This document shows, piece by piece, positions 8,819-18,470 of a stretch of 64,000 nt of DNA. Both the position numbers and the translations under genes were made by a program. The notes below the pieces were generated by a model. The model made no database searches, was not told the DNA's origin, and was given only the letters and a program-made list of their open reading frames with translations. Position 1 is the first letter of the stretch; the number at the start of each line of letters is the position of its first letter. Source of the DNA: Desulfurococcaceae archaeon MEX13E-LK6-19 (lineage in GTDB: Archaea > Thermoproteota > Thermoprotei_A > Sulfolobales > Desulfurococcaceae); contig CP072660.1 in the NCBI GenBank assembly GCA_029637525.1, forward strand, positions 1,389,612 to 1,453,611, written 5' to 3'.

Positions 8819-8870
8819 TATTGACTACAAAAAGAACATAGTAAAGTGTTATAGAAGATTTCTGCCAATA

Positions 8871-10016
8871 TTATCCTTTGATAAACTTTATTTTCTCGAT
8901 AATACTATCCAGACTCGCCTCCATCACCAGCGTTATCTCGTCGTCTTTACCAGCTGTCAACAATATCTTGTTTCCAACTAGTTGTGCTCCACAGACAAAT
9001 ACTGTTGCTGGTCTTGCCCCAATGTAGTCGTTTACTCTAGGCGAGATTATTGGCTCTGGTGTCATGCCAAGTAGTTCTCCGTTACCATCCATTATTGCTA
9101 CATAAGTGTAGTAGCCTCCAAAGTATGCTTCAACACTATGGAAGAACAACAGGTACTCATTGCTGGATATCTTGACTGTGCAGTTGCCACCTGTTTTACG
9201 CTCGCTATCCGTTGGCGTGAGCTCGGGGTATGTTCTGAGTTCTCTTGCCTCGACGATGTTTTTCTCTCTAGGCCCGATCATTATCGCTCCTACACTCATT
9301 TCCTCTATCCATGGCCTTGTAACCATGTACTCCTTGTTTAGGGGGAATGTATCTCGGTAGCTACGAATTATGTGTAGGCTTCCATCGGGGGTTCTGAATA
9401 GTACTGGCTCCATGTTATTCGGCATGCCATTGTTGCCTATATCTGACCTGAATGTGATCACGTAGGAGTCTGCCCCATGTACCTCCTTGTAGGTACTGTA
9501 TGCTCTAACGTGGTATAACTCAGACATGTTGTCGGGGTCTACTCTAGGGTCTTCCACCCGCTCAGTGGACAATAGTGGGTAGAGTATAGGTTTTGCTTCT
9601 AGCTTCATGCTCCCATAGAGTTTGTCGAGACTTGTTTTAGCTAATCCAATGAATGTACGTGACCAAGGATTTGGTATAGGGTGCCCTCCCAAGGAGGAAA
9701 GCCTCATGTACAAATATACTGTATCTCCTTTAACAGCCATACCAGTATTAGCAGCTATACGCAATGGGATCTCTATGCCGCCAGGGCTTCTCACCAGTAT
9801 ATTCGACCCAATAATGTAGGCTCTAATCCCGAGTACCTCGTGTCCATCGGAAAGCTTTCTCTCAACTCTAGGTTTCTCCCTACGTGCCGCTACTATCTTT
9901 TCTCCAAGAAGTCTCTCCAAGTCTCTGTTCCAAAGAGACATTATTCCTATAACGTAGTCTCTGTACTTGCTGGTAGAAGAGGATCCCAAGTCGTAGACAT
10001 AATCTTGGTGACTCAA
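8871..10016 (-). CDS. GH130-like five-bladed propeller glycosidase/phosphorylase
   Basis: This is a 381-residue cytosolic protein. Its C-terminal third follows the pattern of GH130 (beta-mannoside phosphorylase) and related PH1107-type glycosidases: an active-region strand VFVCGAQLVGNKILLTAGKD followed by a SLDSIIEKI helix, and upstream VTRPWIEEMSVGAIMIGPRE. GH130 enzymes phosphorolyse or hydrolyse mannosides. The similarity is by motif only and the catalytic Asp cannot be placed with certainty. It starts at TTG 10016; GAGGT lies 9 bp upstream, and a stop codon closes the frame just above. It is a single gene converging on the surface hydrolase gene. Confidence 0.55.
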   Translation of the reverse strand: MSHQDYVYDLGSSSTSKYRDYVIGIMSLWNRDLERLLGEKIVAARREKPRVERKLSDGHEVLGIRAYIIGSNILVRSPGGIEIPLRIAANTGMAVKGDTVYLYMRLSSLGGHPIPNPWSRTFIGLAKTSLDKLYGSMKLEAKPILYPLLSTERVEDPRVDPDNMSELYHVRAYSTYKEVHGADSYVITFRSDIGNNGMPNNMEPVLFRTPDGSLHIIRSYRDTFPLNKEYMVTRPWIEEMSVGAIMIGPREKNIVEARELRTYPELTPTDSERKTGGNCTVKISSNEYLLFFHSVEAYFGGYYTYVAIMDGNGELLGMTPEPIISPRVNDYIGARPATVFVCGAQLVGNKILLTAGKDDEITLVMEASLDSIIEKIKFIKG

Positions 10017-10223
10017 ACAACATTACCTCTGTTGGTGCTACAATTCCATGATCTGGCGTGCTGGTGTTATAAAGTTTGTATAATTGTCTGGGAAACTGAT
10101 GTGCTTATACTCGGTAGCGTGAAGTAGCAATTCTTCTAAACCAAGAAAACCATGGAAATCCATGCTCCAAAGCTATTCTTTAATATTTCCATATTTAATG
10201 TTACATATAATGTGGTGACATTT

Positions 10224-10637
10224 ATGAGTAGCCAGTTTACCTCCGAAAGACCCGGTGTAATAGCTGTTGCTGCAGTATTACTCATTATATATGGACTAAT
10301 AATTGTTATCAGTGGAATCGCTACAGTATTCTTCTGGACATCAATAGCCGTGTCAGCACATTCCCATCACACAGAATATCATCTATACCCCTTAGGCATA
10401 CTTGGTTTAATCGCGGTTGTATTCGGGGTCCTGAAGATAGTTAGCGGCTGGCTATTATGGAACATGAAGAGAAGCGGTGCCTTACTTGCAGTAATAGTTA
10501 TGGCGTTCTATCTTGCACTATCATTCATACCCGTGACAGGTATATCGATAATTTGGCTAATTTCACTACTATTCAAAATAGTATTCACCATAATAATACT
10601 AGTATTGATAGTACAGGGATGGCAGTACCTAAAGTAA
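10224..10637 (+). CDS. Small four-helix membrane protein
   Basis: This is a 137-residue integral membrane protein with four hydrophobic segments (about residues 10-35, 58-78, 85-110 and 115-135) and short loops, one of them His-rich (HSHHTEYH). It resembles the broad class of small archaeal membrane proteins annotated as DUF-type; no catalytic motif is visible. The start is ATG 10224, since GGTGA stands 7 bp upstream; the longer frame from 10152 would add a poorly supported N-terminus. It stands alone between a convergent and a downstream gene. Confidence 0.6.
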   Translation: MSSQFTSERPGVIAVAAVLLIIYGLIIVISGIATVFFWTSIAVSAHSHHTEYHLYPLGILGLIAVVFGVLKIVSGWLLWNMKRSGALLAVIVMAFYLALSFIPVTGISIIWLISLLFKIVFTIIILVLIVQGWQYLK

Positions 10638-10856
10638 CGAAAGCCCAGTGCCAAAATTACAATACTGCTTCATTGCCCGGAGGAGAACATAAATAGTTTT
10701 TATATAATTTCCACTAGAACATCTATTCCGCCACTATATAGCAATCTCATCAAAACGGTTACGTGTATTGGGTTATTTATACTTGTTTTACACTAATACT
10801 CTTTGAATACAATACTTTAACCAAGGTTATAACATACAACACTACTAGGTGGTTGG

Positions 10857-11642
10857 ATGAACACTAGTACAGAGAACCTTGATAACGTAGCGCCGAGGGT
10901 TAGGGATTACGCCAAAAATATTGCCGGGGAACTTGGTGTAGAAGGATTCCTTATGCCATGTATTGAAGCCTATATCTTTAATAGCATTATGTTGGGTATA
11001 GTCTGGGATATACGTAAAGGCAAGGATATTAATGTCGACAAGCACGTCCAGAGGGTTAGGAAGCTACTGAGTGAAAAAGATAGAGCTAAGAGACTTGAGA
11101 GTGTCTGCAGGCTTTATATTGAATTACTTAGGAGGAATCCACGTGTTGTAGCTGATATAGGGTGTGGTCTGGGTTTGAATCTTGTTATTACCAAGAGCTA
11201 CATTGGGCGTCCACTGCTCCTACTTGGCGTAGACAAGGACTTGTATTTCCTCAAGATACTCAAGAAGATACATAGGGATGTAGAGGCTATTCAGGCTGAT
11301 GCATCAATGCTACCATTAAGAAACGGGTCTGTAGACATAGTGTTTACTACAGGTGTCATACACGAGCTCCCGAGTCTCAAAGCCATTAATGAGTTTAAAC
11401 GAGTACTCAAGTCCAACGGGAACCTATTGATCGGAGATGTTGTTTTAAGACATGTACCCTCTGTGATACTAAACATCATAAGGTTCTTTAAGACCAAGCT
11501 AGGTATAGAACCAGAAACACCATACACATTAAAACAATTGTATTCAAAGATTAGACAGCTTGGAATGAGAATAGAAAACATCAACGTATTCTGGAGAAGC
11601 CGGGTTATAGGAAGCGTTGTTATAGTTGCTACAAGAAAATAA
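10857..11642 (+). CDS. Class I SAM-dependent methyltransferase
   Basis: This is a 261-residue protein with a Rossmann methyltransferase domain: motif I VVADIGCGLGLN (residues 98-108), an acidic end of strand two (GVDKD), QADASMLPLRNGSVDIVFTT for motifs II-III, then EFKRVLKSNGNLLIGD. About 95 residues of mixed helices precede it. The catalytic order is like the methyltransferase-11 group, which methylates small molecules, quinones or lipids. The start ATG 10857 has GGTGG five bases upstream. It stands alone, so the substrate is unknown. Confidence 0.82.
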   Translation: MNTSTENLDNVAPRVRDYAKNIAGELGVEGFLMPCIEAYIFNSIMLGIVWDIRKGKDINVDKHVQRVRKLLSEKDRAKRLESVCRLYIELLRRNPRVVADIGCGLGLNLVITKSYIGRPLLLLGVDKDLYFLKILKKIHRDVEAIQADASMLPLRNGSVDIVFTTGVIHELPSLKAINEFKRVLKSNGNLLIGDVVLRHVPSVILNIIRFFKTKLGIEPETPYTLKQLYSKIRQLGMRIENINVFWRSRVIGSVVIVATRK

Positions 11643-11831
11643 GCATTAGGCGAATAGGCATTAACCTCTCGCATGTATTAAGAGAATAAAAATCAATACC
11701 ATTATGTTTAAGGTAAACACTAAATGAATTAATGCAGTGAAGAAAGTAATTAATGTTAGAACCAGGTATTAAGTGATGTAGAGAACCCTTAGACGAAATA
11801 ATGTTGAGTTATTGAAGGAGGTTTTCAAATA

Positions 11832-12593
11832 ATGATAACTCCTGGTCGTGGAGAACCTGTTATTGAGCCAAAGATGTTTGTTGAAATGGAGAAATTCCGT
11901 TCTCCATGTGAAAGATTTATTCTTGTATTCTGGGATAGACCTGTGGATATTGCTAAACAAGTATTGGAGGATTCTAGAGAAGTTAAATTGGCAATACCTT
12001 ATAGGAAGAGTGTTAGAGGCAAATATAATGATGTTGATATTTGTGTTGCCAGTATATTCTTTGGTGCACCAGCTAGTGTTATGGCTTTGGAGTTATTGAT
12101 TGCCGCGGGTGCGAGAAAGTTTCTTGTCTTCGGCGGCTGCGGGGCAATCCATCCTTCTGTAAAGATCTTCGATATCGTCATACCTACATGGGGTATCAGA
12201 GAGGAGGGTACAAGCTATCATTATTATCCACCAGATGTAGTGCCAAAGCCTAGTGAAAAAATTGTAGAAGTACTTCAGCGAGAACTTAGATGCACAGCTC
12301 GGTCCCTTGGCACCAGGCTTTATACGGGCGGTATATGGACTACTGACGCGATATTCAGAGAGACAAGAGACAAGATTGGGAAGTACAGTGAAATGAATGT
12401 TCTAGCCGTTGACATGGAGAGTACAGCGCTCATGTCCGTGGCAATGTATAGGGGTGTTGACCTGGGTATTGCTCTTGTAGTAACTGATGAGCTTTATGGA
12501 GATAAGTGGAGGATTTATCAAGACGATGATAAGGCTCAGAAAGTTGAAGAAGAAATAGTAAAGACTATGATCAAAGTTCTAGCGGAAATTTAG
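11832..12593 (+). CDS. Nucleoside phosphorylase (PNP/UDP family)
   Basis: This is a 253-residue enzyme of the purine/uridine phosphorylase family, which splits nucleosides with phosphate in salvage. Visible motifs are the FGGCGAIHPSVKIFDIVIPT region (nucleoside and phosphate binding, around residues 97-117), a loop GGIWTTDAIFRE and the signature VDMESTALMSVAMYRGV (near 195-211), followed by VVTDEL. The MEST-A pattern matches uridine phosphorylase-like members, but base specificity cannot be read here. A GGAGG site ends 9 bp before ATG 11832. It has its own intergenic region and no linked salvage genes. Confidence 0.87.
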   Translation: MITPGRGEPVIEPKMFVEMEKFRSPCERFILVFWDRPVDIAKQVLEDSREVKLAIPYRKSVRGKYNDVDICVASIFFGAPASVMALELLIAAGARKFLVFGGCGAIHPSVKIFDIVIPTWGIREEGTSYHYYPPDVVPKPSEKIVEVLQRELRCTARSLGTRLYTGGIWTTDAIFRETRDKIGKYSEMNVLAVDMESTALMSVAMYRGVDLGIALVVTDELYGDKWRIYQDDDKAQKVEEEIVKTMIKVLAEI

Positions 12594-12682
12594 CGTTTTT
12601 ATTGTGTCTAAAAGAGTATTAGAGGTAGCCTTAGGAGAATATTAGTAGAGACACGTAGTCCTCATTATACCGGTGGAAGACT

Positions 12683-13576
12683 TTGCTTATCGGTGGCAAT
12701 GATATACTATTGTTTGTGTTGGCGAGTTTTTCTCTCGCAATAGTATGTGATGTTGTTTTCCATGTACTTGTTGCCAAGAGAAGAGAAGTTGACTTAGCTG
12801 ATCCCTCTATGTCTGCTGCTCTTACTGTGTATGGTTTCTTGAGGATGTATGTGCCATTTACATCAGTAATGCTGCTCTATTATGTTTCAGGCTATGGAGT
12901 GGAGGGTTTCATTGACTTTGTTAAGAACCAAGTAGTCATGAGTAGACAAGCCTTGATCACTTTTTTATTTGCACCTTTCTACACCTATATGGCGCTGCTA
13001 TTGTTTATCGCGTTAGGCTTATTGTTTAGAATAGTTGGCTTCGAGAAAACACGTAGTCTCTACAAGACTGGTGGTAAATTGAAGACGGTATTGTTCATAG
13101 TTGGCCTCGGGTATATTGCTAGTATAACGATAAATGCATTGTTTGCTTTCGGTGAGGAAATAGGGTGGAGATCATTCTTGTTCATGAAACTACTGGGGAA
13201 ACTAGGTTTCTGGAATGCTGTCTTTGTGACTGGTGTAGTATGGGGTCTATGGCATGCCCCGATAGTGCTTATACTCAAGCCCAAGTCTCCCATTATAGGC
13301 AGGGTTAACCCATGGTATAGCGTGTTTTCTTATATTATATTATGTATAACACTATCGATCCCGGAGTCAATACTACTGCTTGAAACAAACAGTATACTAC
13401 CGCCATCATCGCTCCATGGCTCGGTAAATGCTGTTTGGAGAGCGACCGAGCCGTTGACAAAGATGAGAGAAGAACGTAAGACAAGAGACCTTCTTAAAGC
13501 CTCGGTAATAGCTATAGCTTCATGGCTAGTATCCATAGTAGTTATGACTACAATACTAAAAATCATAGTACACTAG
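12683..13576 (+). CDS. CPBP-family intramembrane metalloprotease
   Basis: This is a 297-residue polytopic membrane protein with the CPBP (CAAX protease and bacteriocin-processing) motifs: EEIGWR (Glu158-Glu159 and Arg163) and HAPIV (His191), followed by a third segment HGSVNAVW. These residues are the predicted metal-binding and catalytic set of Rce1-type intramembrane proteases. About seven membrane segments are visible. The start is TTG 12683 with GGTGGA six bases upstream. The natural substrate is unknown. Confidence 0.85.
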   Translation: MLIGGNDILLFVLASFSLAIVCDVVFHVLVAKRREVDLADPSMSAALTVYGFLRMYVPFTSVMLLYYVSGYGVEGFIDFVKNQVVMSRQALITFLFAPFYTYMALLLFIALGLLFRIVGFEKTRSLYKTGGKLKTVLFIVGLGYIASITINALFAFGEEIGWRSFLFMKLLGKLGFWNAVFVTGVVWGLWHAPIVLILKPKSPIIGRVNPWYSVFSYIILCITLSIPESILLLETNSILPPSSLHGSVNAVWRATEPLTKMREERKTRDLLKASVIAIASWLVSIVVMTTILKIIVH

Positions 13577-13678
13577 TAAATCTTGCCACAATACTATTCA
13601 TTAATGTAAACATTATTGATTGTCTTTATGATCGTGTATAAGATATATTGAGCAGAGCATGCATAGCTGATAATTTAC

Positions 13679-13694
13679 ATACCGAATTCGGTAT
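13679..13694. promoter_or_regulatory. Perfect 16-bp palindrome, probable VapB operator
   Basis: ATACCGAATTCGGTAT is a perfect inverted repeat lying 23 bp upstream of the antitoxin start. A TATA-like box (13641-13649) would place transcription start near 13671, just upstream of the palindrome, so a bound dimeric repressor would block transcription. Autoregulation by ribbon-helix-helix antitoxins is well known; here it is inferred. Confidence 0.6.
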
Positions 13695-13717
13695 ATTCTG
13701 TAGAGGAGGTAGTTAGG

Positions 13718-13990
13718 GTGGTTAAGGTTAAGACTAGTATTTATATTGACAAGGATTTATGGGAGAAATTTAAGAAGTATGCGTTAAGAAGAGGTATTGA
13801 AGTAAGCAGTCTTCTTGAAGACTTAATCAGGAATAATATTGTTGATGAATTATTAGACAAAACGTTGCAAGAGCTAGCGGGTAATGAGAACTATGAGATA
13901 GGCTTTGAGCCTGTTGAGCCTAAGAAGGGTACTGTAAGTGATCTCGTCAGGGTTATGAGGGATGAGCGAGCCAATAGTTTATCTCGATAG
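13718..13990 (+). CDS. vapB: VapB-type antitoxin, ribbon-helix-helix
   Basis: This is a 90-residue protein with an N-terminal ribbon-helix-helix DNA-binding domain: strand VKVKTSIYID, helix DLWEKFKKYALRRG, then EVSSLLEDLIRNNI. The C-terminal tail is acidic and proline-containing, as expected for a part that folds onto the toxin. It begins at GTG 13718 with GAGGAGGT seven bases upstream. It overlaps the PIN toxin gene by 29 bp and has a perfect palindrome in its promoter, which it probably binds to repress its own operon. Confidence 0.85.
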   Translation: MVKVKTSIYIDKDLWEKFKKYALRRGIEVSSLLEDLIRNNIVDELLDKTLQELAGNENYEIGFEPVEPKKGTVSDLVRVMRDERANSLSR

Positions 13991-14417
13991 TAGTGCTGTT
14001 ATCAATAGATACATTAAAGGACCAGGGAGTAGCACCGTTAGAGAGCTATACCTAAAAGCTTATGCTGGCGAGGCAACTCTATCATTTAATATATGGAACA
14101 TAGGCGAAGTACTAGGAGTTCTCGATAAAGCTAGGAGTACTGGTAGGATCACTGACGAAGCATACCAGCTTGCAAGAAAGAGATTCTTACTTGAAACACG
14201 GAGGCTCATAAAATTAGGTCTTATGACAATAGTTCTATTGGACATAAGAATTCTGAGTGAAAGCTGGAGACTTGTAGAGAAACATCATATCTATGAGGCA
14301 GATGCAATACAGGTAGCTTCTGCTAAATATATTAATGCATCACATTTCTTGACAGGCGATAAGCAACTACATGAAATAGCTGTAAAAGAAGGTTTGAACA
14401 GCATATACTTAAGCTAG
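13962..14417 (+). CDS. vapC: VapC-type PIN-domain toxin ribonuclease
   Basis: This is a 151-residue PIN-domain protein. The four acidic residues of a PIN active site are visible: Asp9 (VYLDSSAV), Glu49 (NIGEVLG), Asp114 (EADAIQVA) and Asp133 (TGDKQL). VapC toxins are metal-dependent RNases that cut tRNA or rRNA and are held inactive by VapB. It overlaps the upstream ribbon-helix-helix gene by 29 bp and is probably translated by coupling. All active-site residues are intact, so it should be functional. Confidence 0.9.
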   Translation: MSEPIVYLDSSAVINRYIKGPGSSTVRELYLKAYAGEATLSFNIWNIGEVLGVLDKARSTGRITDEAYQLARKRFLLETRRLIKLGLMTIVLLDIRILSESWRLVEKHHIYEADAIQVASAKYINASHFLTGDKQLHEIAVKEGLNSIYLS

Positions 14418-14451
14418 ACGTTATCACGATCCCAGCATAGTTTACCGTAGT

Positions 14452-14931
14452 TTATAGTTTTTCTATAATAGACCTTATTCTGTAGAGGTCTTCTCTTTTT
14501 ATCTCGAAGAAATGCCGTAGCCCAGTGTCATCAAGTACTACTAGTACGTCTTTCCGTGGACTCAAGTACAATGCCAGTATGTGTAGTGTTATTGAGAGAC
14601 AGCATAGTATGAATATTATGAGAAATATCTGCATAAACATTGATGCTAAGGATATTGTGCTGGTGAACATTGAGAAGGCTATGATCGCGAGTATTACTAG
14701 TACACCTGCTGCTGGGAGCATGAGAATGTATCTTATTGCTTTGCCCGGTAGCTTCATTCTAGAAACACTCAATCCCCTAAACCTATACCTATAGGCACCA
14801 CCTTCATATGTCTCGATAACCACTATACTATCCTCAACCCTTAGGTCACGAACAGTTCCCTCAGATTCAGGCGGGTACCAGTAATGACGACTTGTAAAAG
14901 GCGGTATAAACGGGGGTGGTGTACTAGACAA
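14452..14931 (-). CDS. Membrane protein with two central helices
   Basis: This is a 159-residue protein of unknown function. A Pro-rich N-terminus and a short beta-rich region (RVEDSIVVIETYEGGAYRYRF) precede two membrane helices (about residues 68-90 and 95-122). A second small soluble part follows (VLVVLDDTGLRHFFEIKR), giving the layout of a split PH-like domain interrupted by a membrane hairpin. It starts at ATG 14931. It converges on the VapC gene and has no partner. The domain idea is a guess from shape only. Confidence 0.55.
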   Translation of the reverse strand: MSSTPPPFIPPFTSRHYWYPPESEGTVRDLRVEDSIVVIETYEGGAYRYRFRGLSVSRMKLPGKAIRYILMLPAAGVLVILAIIAFSMFTSTISLASMFMQIFLIIFILCCLSITLHILALYLSPRKDVLVVLDDTGLRHFFEIKREDLYRIRSIIEKL

Positions 14932-15065
14932 TACTATGCACCTAATGTAATAACTGTACGAACCCTATATTTAATGTATTCTTAGCAAAAGAAGAGTGGA
15001 AATACCATGTTACAGTACATGCCATAACTATTGTATGCATATACTTGAATCATGCATTGTAACAC

Positions 15066-15107
15066 TTATATATTTGTGTTGTACTATGGCTATAGATCAG
15101 AAGGTGA
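15066..15107 (+). promoter_or_regulatory. TATA box and ribosome-binding site of the beta-helix surface protein
   Basis: TTATATATT (15066-15074) would set transcription start near 15096, and AGGTGA (15102-15107) stands nine bases before ATG 15117. Confidence 0.5.
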
Positions 15108-15116
15108 AATGTCCTA

Positions 15117-17054
15117 ATGGGCCATAGATTAGTATTAGCCCTAATTATCGTATTCACTTTAACCATAATGTCATGTGGTTCATTAACACATATACTAGCC
15201 GTAGGGGCGGAAGTAACTAATACCAATACACAAGACAACATTATTCGTGTACCCCAAGACTATTCGACGATACAGGAGGCTATTGACGCTGCAACTCCAG
15301 GGACAATAATTGTGGTTAATGAAGGAATCTATTATGAGAGAGTACGTATAACAGGAAAACAGGACATAACAATCACAGGGAATGGAACAGTAATCATAGA
15401 CGGGCAAAACACGAGAGACCTCGGAGTATACATAATAAACTCAACAAGCATAACAATAAAACATCTAGTAATACAAAACAACACAGGAAGTGGCATATTC
15501 ACATGGGACTCACAGAACATTAGCATAGAAGACTCAATAATACAGAGTAACGGAAATGGCGTAGAGATATGGTATTCGCGGAACGTTAGTATCGTGGAGT
15601 GTACTGTACAGAATAATACTCAATATGGTTTAACTGTTGGCTACTCACATTATGTCACTATTGTTGATGTTGTTCTCTATAATGATGGTTTAAGAGTGTT
15701 AGACGATTATTTCTGGGATCTTGGTGCTACGTGGAGTACTCTCGTCGTCAAGAACACTAGTGTCAACGGCAAACCACTTGTCTACATAAAGAACATTGAC
15801 CTAAGTGGTAAGCCACTAAATACCATGCACCCTACGGTCGGACAAATATTATTATACAATGTGAGTAATGCTGTGATAAGCAACTATAGTATATCAAACA
15901 CAGATACAGGAATATGGCTATACAAGGTGTACAACATAACAATAACAAATATAACAATACATGATAATGCGGAGAACGGTATAAGAATAGATCTATCACA
16001 AAACATCAACATAATCAACGCAACACTAGAAAACAATATGCAAATCGGCACGATTATACAGTATTCGCGGAACATCAACATAAAATACTCAATAATGTGG
16101 TACAATAGCTATGGCGTAATTATAGATTTTTCGCGAAACATTAGTCTAGAAAATACGACGATACAAAACAACACAATGATCGGTGCACATATACTGCATT
16201 CACGAAACATCAACATAACGAGTACAGTAATACAAAACAATCAGCTCGGCATAAGGACAATGCAATTACAGAATATGAGTATAGTAGACTCTGTAGTTAA
16301 GGGTAATAACCGTGAAGACATACATATAGAGTACTCGAATAGCGTTGTCGTGTTCTTGTGCTGGATTGGCGATAGTGTCTATGTTTATGAGAGTGATGTT
16401 AGGTGGTTTAGCCCTACGGAACTCTATTACGTCTACAATAATGGGCTCTACCATGGTTTTCTAGGCAATTACTGGATAGACTATAATGGAACAGACTCCA
16501 ACGGGGACGGTATAGGAGACCAGCCATACAACACAAGCTATGCTATAGACCCCTACCCACTAATCGCCCCGCCATCAAGCTACACAATAATTGATCCAGA
16601 GGAAGCACTACATCTGATAAACAATATAGTTGTCGATAACACCGCTCCAATAATAGAGATACTTAGTCCAGCCAACGGTACAATAGTCTATGAGGGGACA
16701 CTAGAGATCAAATGGAGTATCGTGGAGCCAAACCTAGATAAGCTGATATTGTACATTGACGGAGAACCAATCAATGTAACTGGGTTAACAAGCTACTCAT
16801 TAGATGCAGGAAAACTAGCTCCCGGACTCCATAACATAACATTGTATGCGGTAGACAAACTGGGGCACACCACTGCAACCACAATAGTTATACAAAAACA
16901 AGCACCAACAACCACAACAACTACTACGAGTACAACACCCAGAGAAACCGAGACAACCACGACACCCTCGAAGCTATCACCGCAAACAATAGCGCTAGCT
17001 ATGATATCAATAGCGCTCATAATAGCCATAATACTGGTTCTAAGAAGAAGATAA
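15117..17054 (+). CDS. Surface-anchored parallel beta-helix protein (NosD/CASH type)
   Basis: This is a 645-residue secreted protein. It has a signal peptide (about residues 1-30) and the pectin-lyase-fold opener YSTIQEAIDAATPGTIIVVN. About fifteen short right-handed beta-helix coils follow, many repeating a pattern such as YSRNINI or SRNISLENTTIQNN. An Ig-like region comes next (about 515-600), then a Thr-rich stalk and a C-terminal membrane anchor with the basic tail LRRR. Such proteins often bind or cleave polysaccharides, or act as surface-layer components; no catalytic triad is evident. It is a single-gene unit with its own TATA box. Confidence 0.85.
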   Translation: MGHRLVLALIIVFTLTIMSCGSLTHILAVGAEVTNTNTQDNIIRVPQDYSTIQEAIDAATPGTIIVVNEGIYYERVRITGKQDITITGNGTVIIDGQNTRDLGVYIINSTSITIKHLVIQNNTGSGIFTWDSQNISIEDSIIQSNGNGVEIWYSRNVSIVECTVQNNTQYGLTVGYSHYVTIVDVVLYNDGLRVLDDYFWDLGATWSTLVVKNTSVNGKPLVYIKNIDLSGKPLNTMHPTVGQILLYNVSNAVISNYSISNTDTGIWLYKVYNITITNITIHDNAENGIRIDLSQNINIINATLENNMQIGTIIQYSRNINIKYSIMWYNSYGVIIDFSRNISLENTTIQNNTMIGAHILHSRNINITSTVIQNNQLGIRTMQLQNMSIVDSVVKGNNREDIHIEYSNSVVVFLCWIGDSVYVYESDVRWFSPTELYYVYNNGLYHGFLGNYWIDYNGTDSNGDGIGDQPYNTSYAIDPYPLIAPPSSYTIIDPEEALHLINNIVVDNTAPIIEILSPANGTIVYEGTLEIKWSIVEPNLDKLILYIDGEPINVTGLTSYSLDAGKLAPGLHNITLYAVDKLGHTTATTIVIQKQAPTTTTTTTSTTPRETETTTTPSKLSPQTIALAMISIALIIAIILVLRRR

Positions 17055-17352
17055 CAATCACAACATTCTTTTCCCTTATAGCACTTTTTAACAAAAACAA
17101 CCCCCACATTTAAGCGTCCACTAAACAAGAACTGTATTTCCTCCTTATCGTTGAAGAAGGGATGCTCATTAATGGATCTTTACAGAAACCAAATAGGACT
17201 TGTTGAATTCGTACTAACAGAGATAAGTAGGGAATAATAGTGTATCCAAATCCCATTGACTGATATATCTGTGTGCATTAACTATATAATTGGATTAATC
17301 GATTAGTTATGTGAGTAAGTGTTTCGGCTACTTTGAGTTTAGAGGTGCTTGT

Positions 17353-17895
17353 ATGGGAGTTATCGATAAGCTACTTACATGGGCTAAGCGTGAGCGTGAC
17401 AGGAGGCACTTGGTTGCTTTCCTGGTAATCGGTGCCATAGTCTTCGTTTTCTTGTTCCCTTTAGCGATAGTTTGTGTCTCGTTGTTTCTAGACAGGATGC
17501 AGGGTATTAATCTCGGTTTTGAGCCATACAATATTGTTATCGCATTAATCTTGATACCCGTGGGCTTGTTCTTTATTGCGTGGGCTGCCTGGGCTCAATG
17601 GAGTATAGGTAGGGGGACACCTGTACCAGCAGCACCTCCCCGGAGACTAGTAGTCGAGGGACCATATGCTTATTGTAGGAACCCCATGTTACTCGGGACA
17701 ATGCTCTACTACCTAGGCCTAGTCTTCCTCGTAAACTCGGTTACAGGGATAGCGATAGTGCTGCTGGTACAAGCAATCTTCATAGCCTACGTGAAGCTCA
17801 TTGAGGAAAGAGAACTTGAGCTAAGATTCGGCAGCGAGTACATTGAGTATAAAAGGAGAACACCATTCCTAATACCACGTCCTAGAAAACGATAG
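17353..17895 (+). CDS. Isoprenylcysteine carboxyl methyltransferase-like membrane protein
   Basis: This is a 180-residue polytopic membrane protein of the ICMT/PEMT-like family, which methylates a carboxyl group or lipid headgroup using SAM. The family signature is clear: LVVEGPYAYCRNPMLLGTML followed by membrane segments and then the C-terminal EERELELRFGSEYIEYKRRTPFLIPR. There are about four to five membrane segments. The start is ATG 17353, six bases after GAGGTG; a longer GTG frame from 17311 adds a short extension. The true substrate in archaea is not established. Confidence 0.82.
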   Translation: MGVIDKLLTWAKRERDRRHLVAFLVIGAIVFVFLFPLAIVCVSLFLDRMQGINLGFEPYNIVIALILIPVGLFFIAWAAWAQWSIGRGTPVPAAPPRRLVVEGPYAYCRNPMLLGTMLYYLGLVFLVNSVTGIAIVLLVQAIFIAYVKLIEERELELRFGSEYIEYKRRTPFLIPRPRKR

Positions 17896-18023
17896 AAAAT
17901 CAGGGAATAACGAGACATAGTTTTTAAATAGAGTATGGCTTTTTCTTAAATAATCAAAATCCAGACAGGTTTTCGAGCTTGAGTCATACTATTACTCATA
18001 AGCAACAATGCATTAGGTGACAC

Positions 18024-18470
18024 GTGTTGCTGCGGGAAAAGGACATTGCAAGCCTGATAAAGAGCATTATAGAGAAATTTAAAAGCATGGGTCTTGACTG
18101 TAGTGTATCCCTCAAAGAGTTCATGACTTACATAAATGCTCTTACCTATGAGGATGAAAAGACCAGTATAGATGATATACTCGGCAACGAATTCCTGATC
18201 CTACATGAAGTAGCCGAGATATGTTTCCTAAAAAACATGGGATACAAGATAGACGAGAAAGTGATCCTAAATGCTTACCCGAGAACCTATGAAGCACACT
18301 TAAAAGCCATGGAGATCGAGCTCAAGGAAGCACAGAAAAAAGGCTCTATTGAGTGGATAGAGAAACGATGCAAAGACCTAGAGTCATACTGGGAAGACCC
18401 AATGCTCCCCTTACACCTAAGACCATTGCTTACAAGATTAATGAAAACATTTTGTATGAGTCTAAAATAG
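18024..18470 (+). CDS. Conserved-type hypothetical helical protein
   Basis: This is a 148-residue soluble protein, almost all helical, rich in Glu and Lys. No known motif is certain; a HEVAEICFLKNMGYKI segment near residues 57-73 and AYPRTYEAHLKAMEIEL near 81-97 resemble helices of small archaeal DUF families. It starts at GTG 18024, three bases after AGGTGA. No linked gene suggests a role. Confidence 0.55.
   Translation: MLLREKDIASLIKSIIEKFKSMGLDCSVSLKEFMTYINALTYEDEKTSIDDILGNEFLILHEVAEICFLKNMGYKIDEKVILNAYPRTYEAHLKAMEIELKEAQKKGSIEWIEKRCKDLESYWEDPMLPLHLRPLLTRLMKTFCMSLK

Noticed and set aside
16040-16280. Short direct repeats that might be a CRISPR or tandem array
   Set aside because: They are the internal coil repeats of the beta-helix protein, in frame and diverged.
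17172-17237. 21-codon frame with a GAAGGGA upstream
   Set aside because: Too short and with no similarity that I can see; probably chance.
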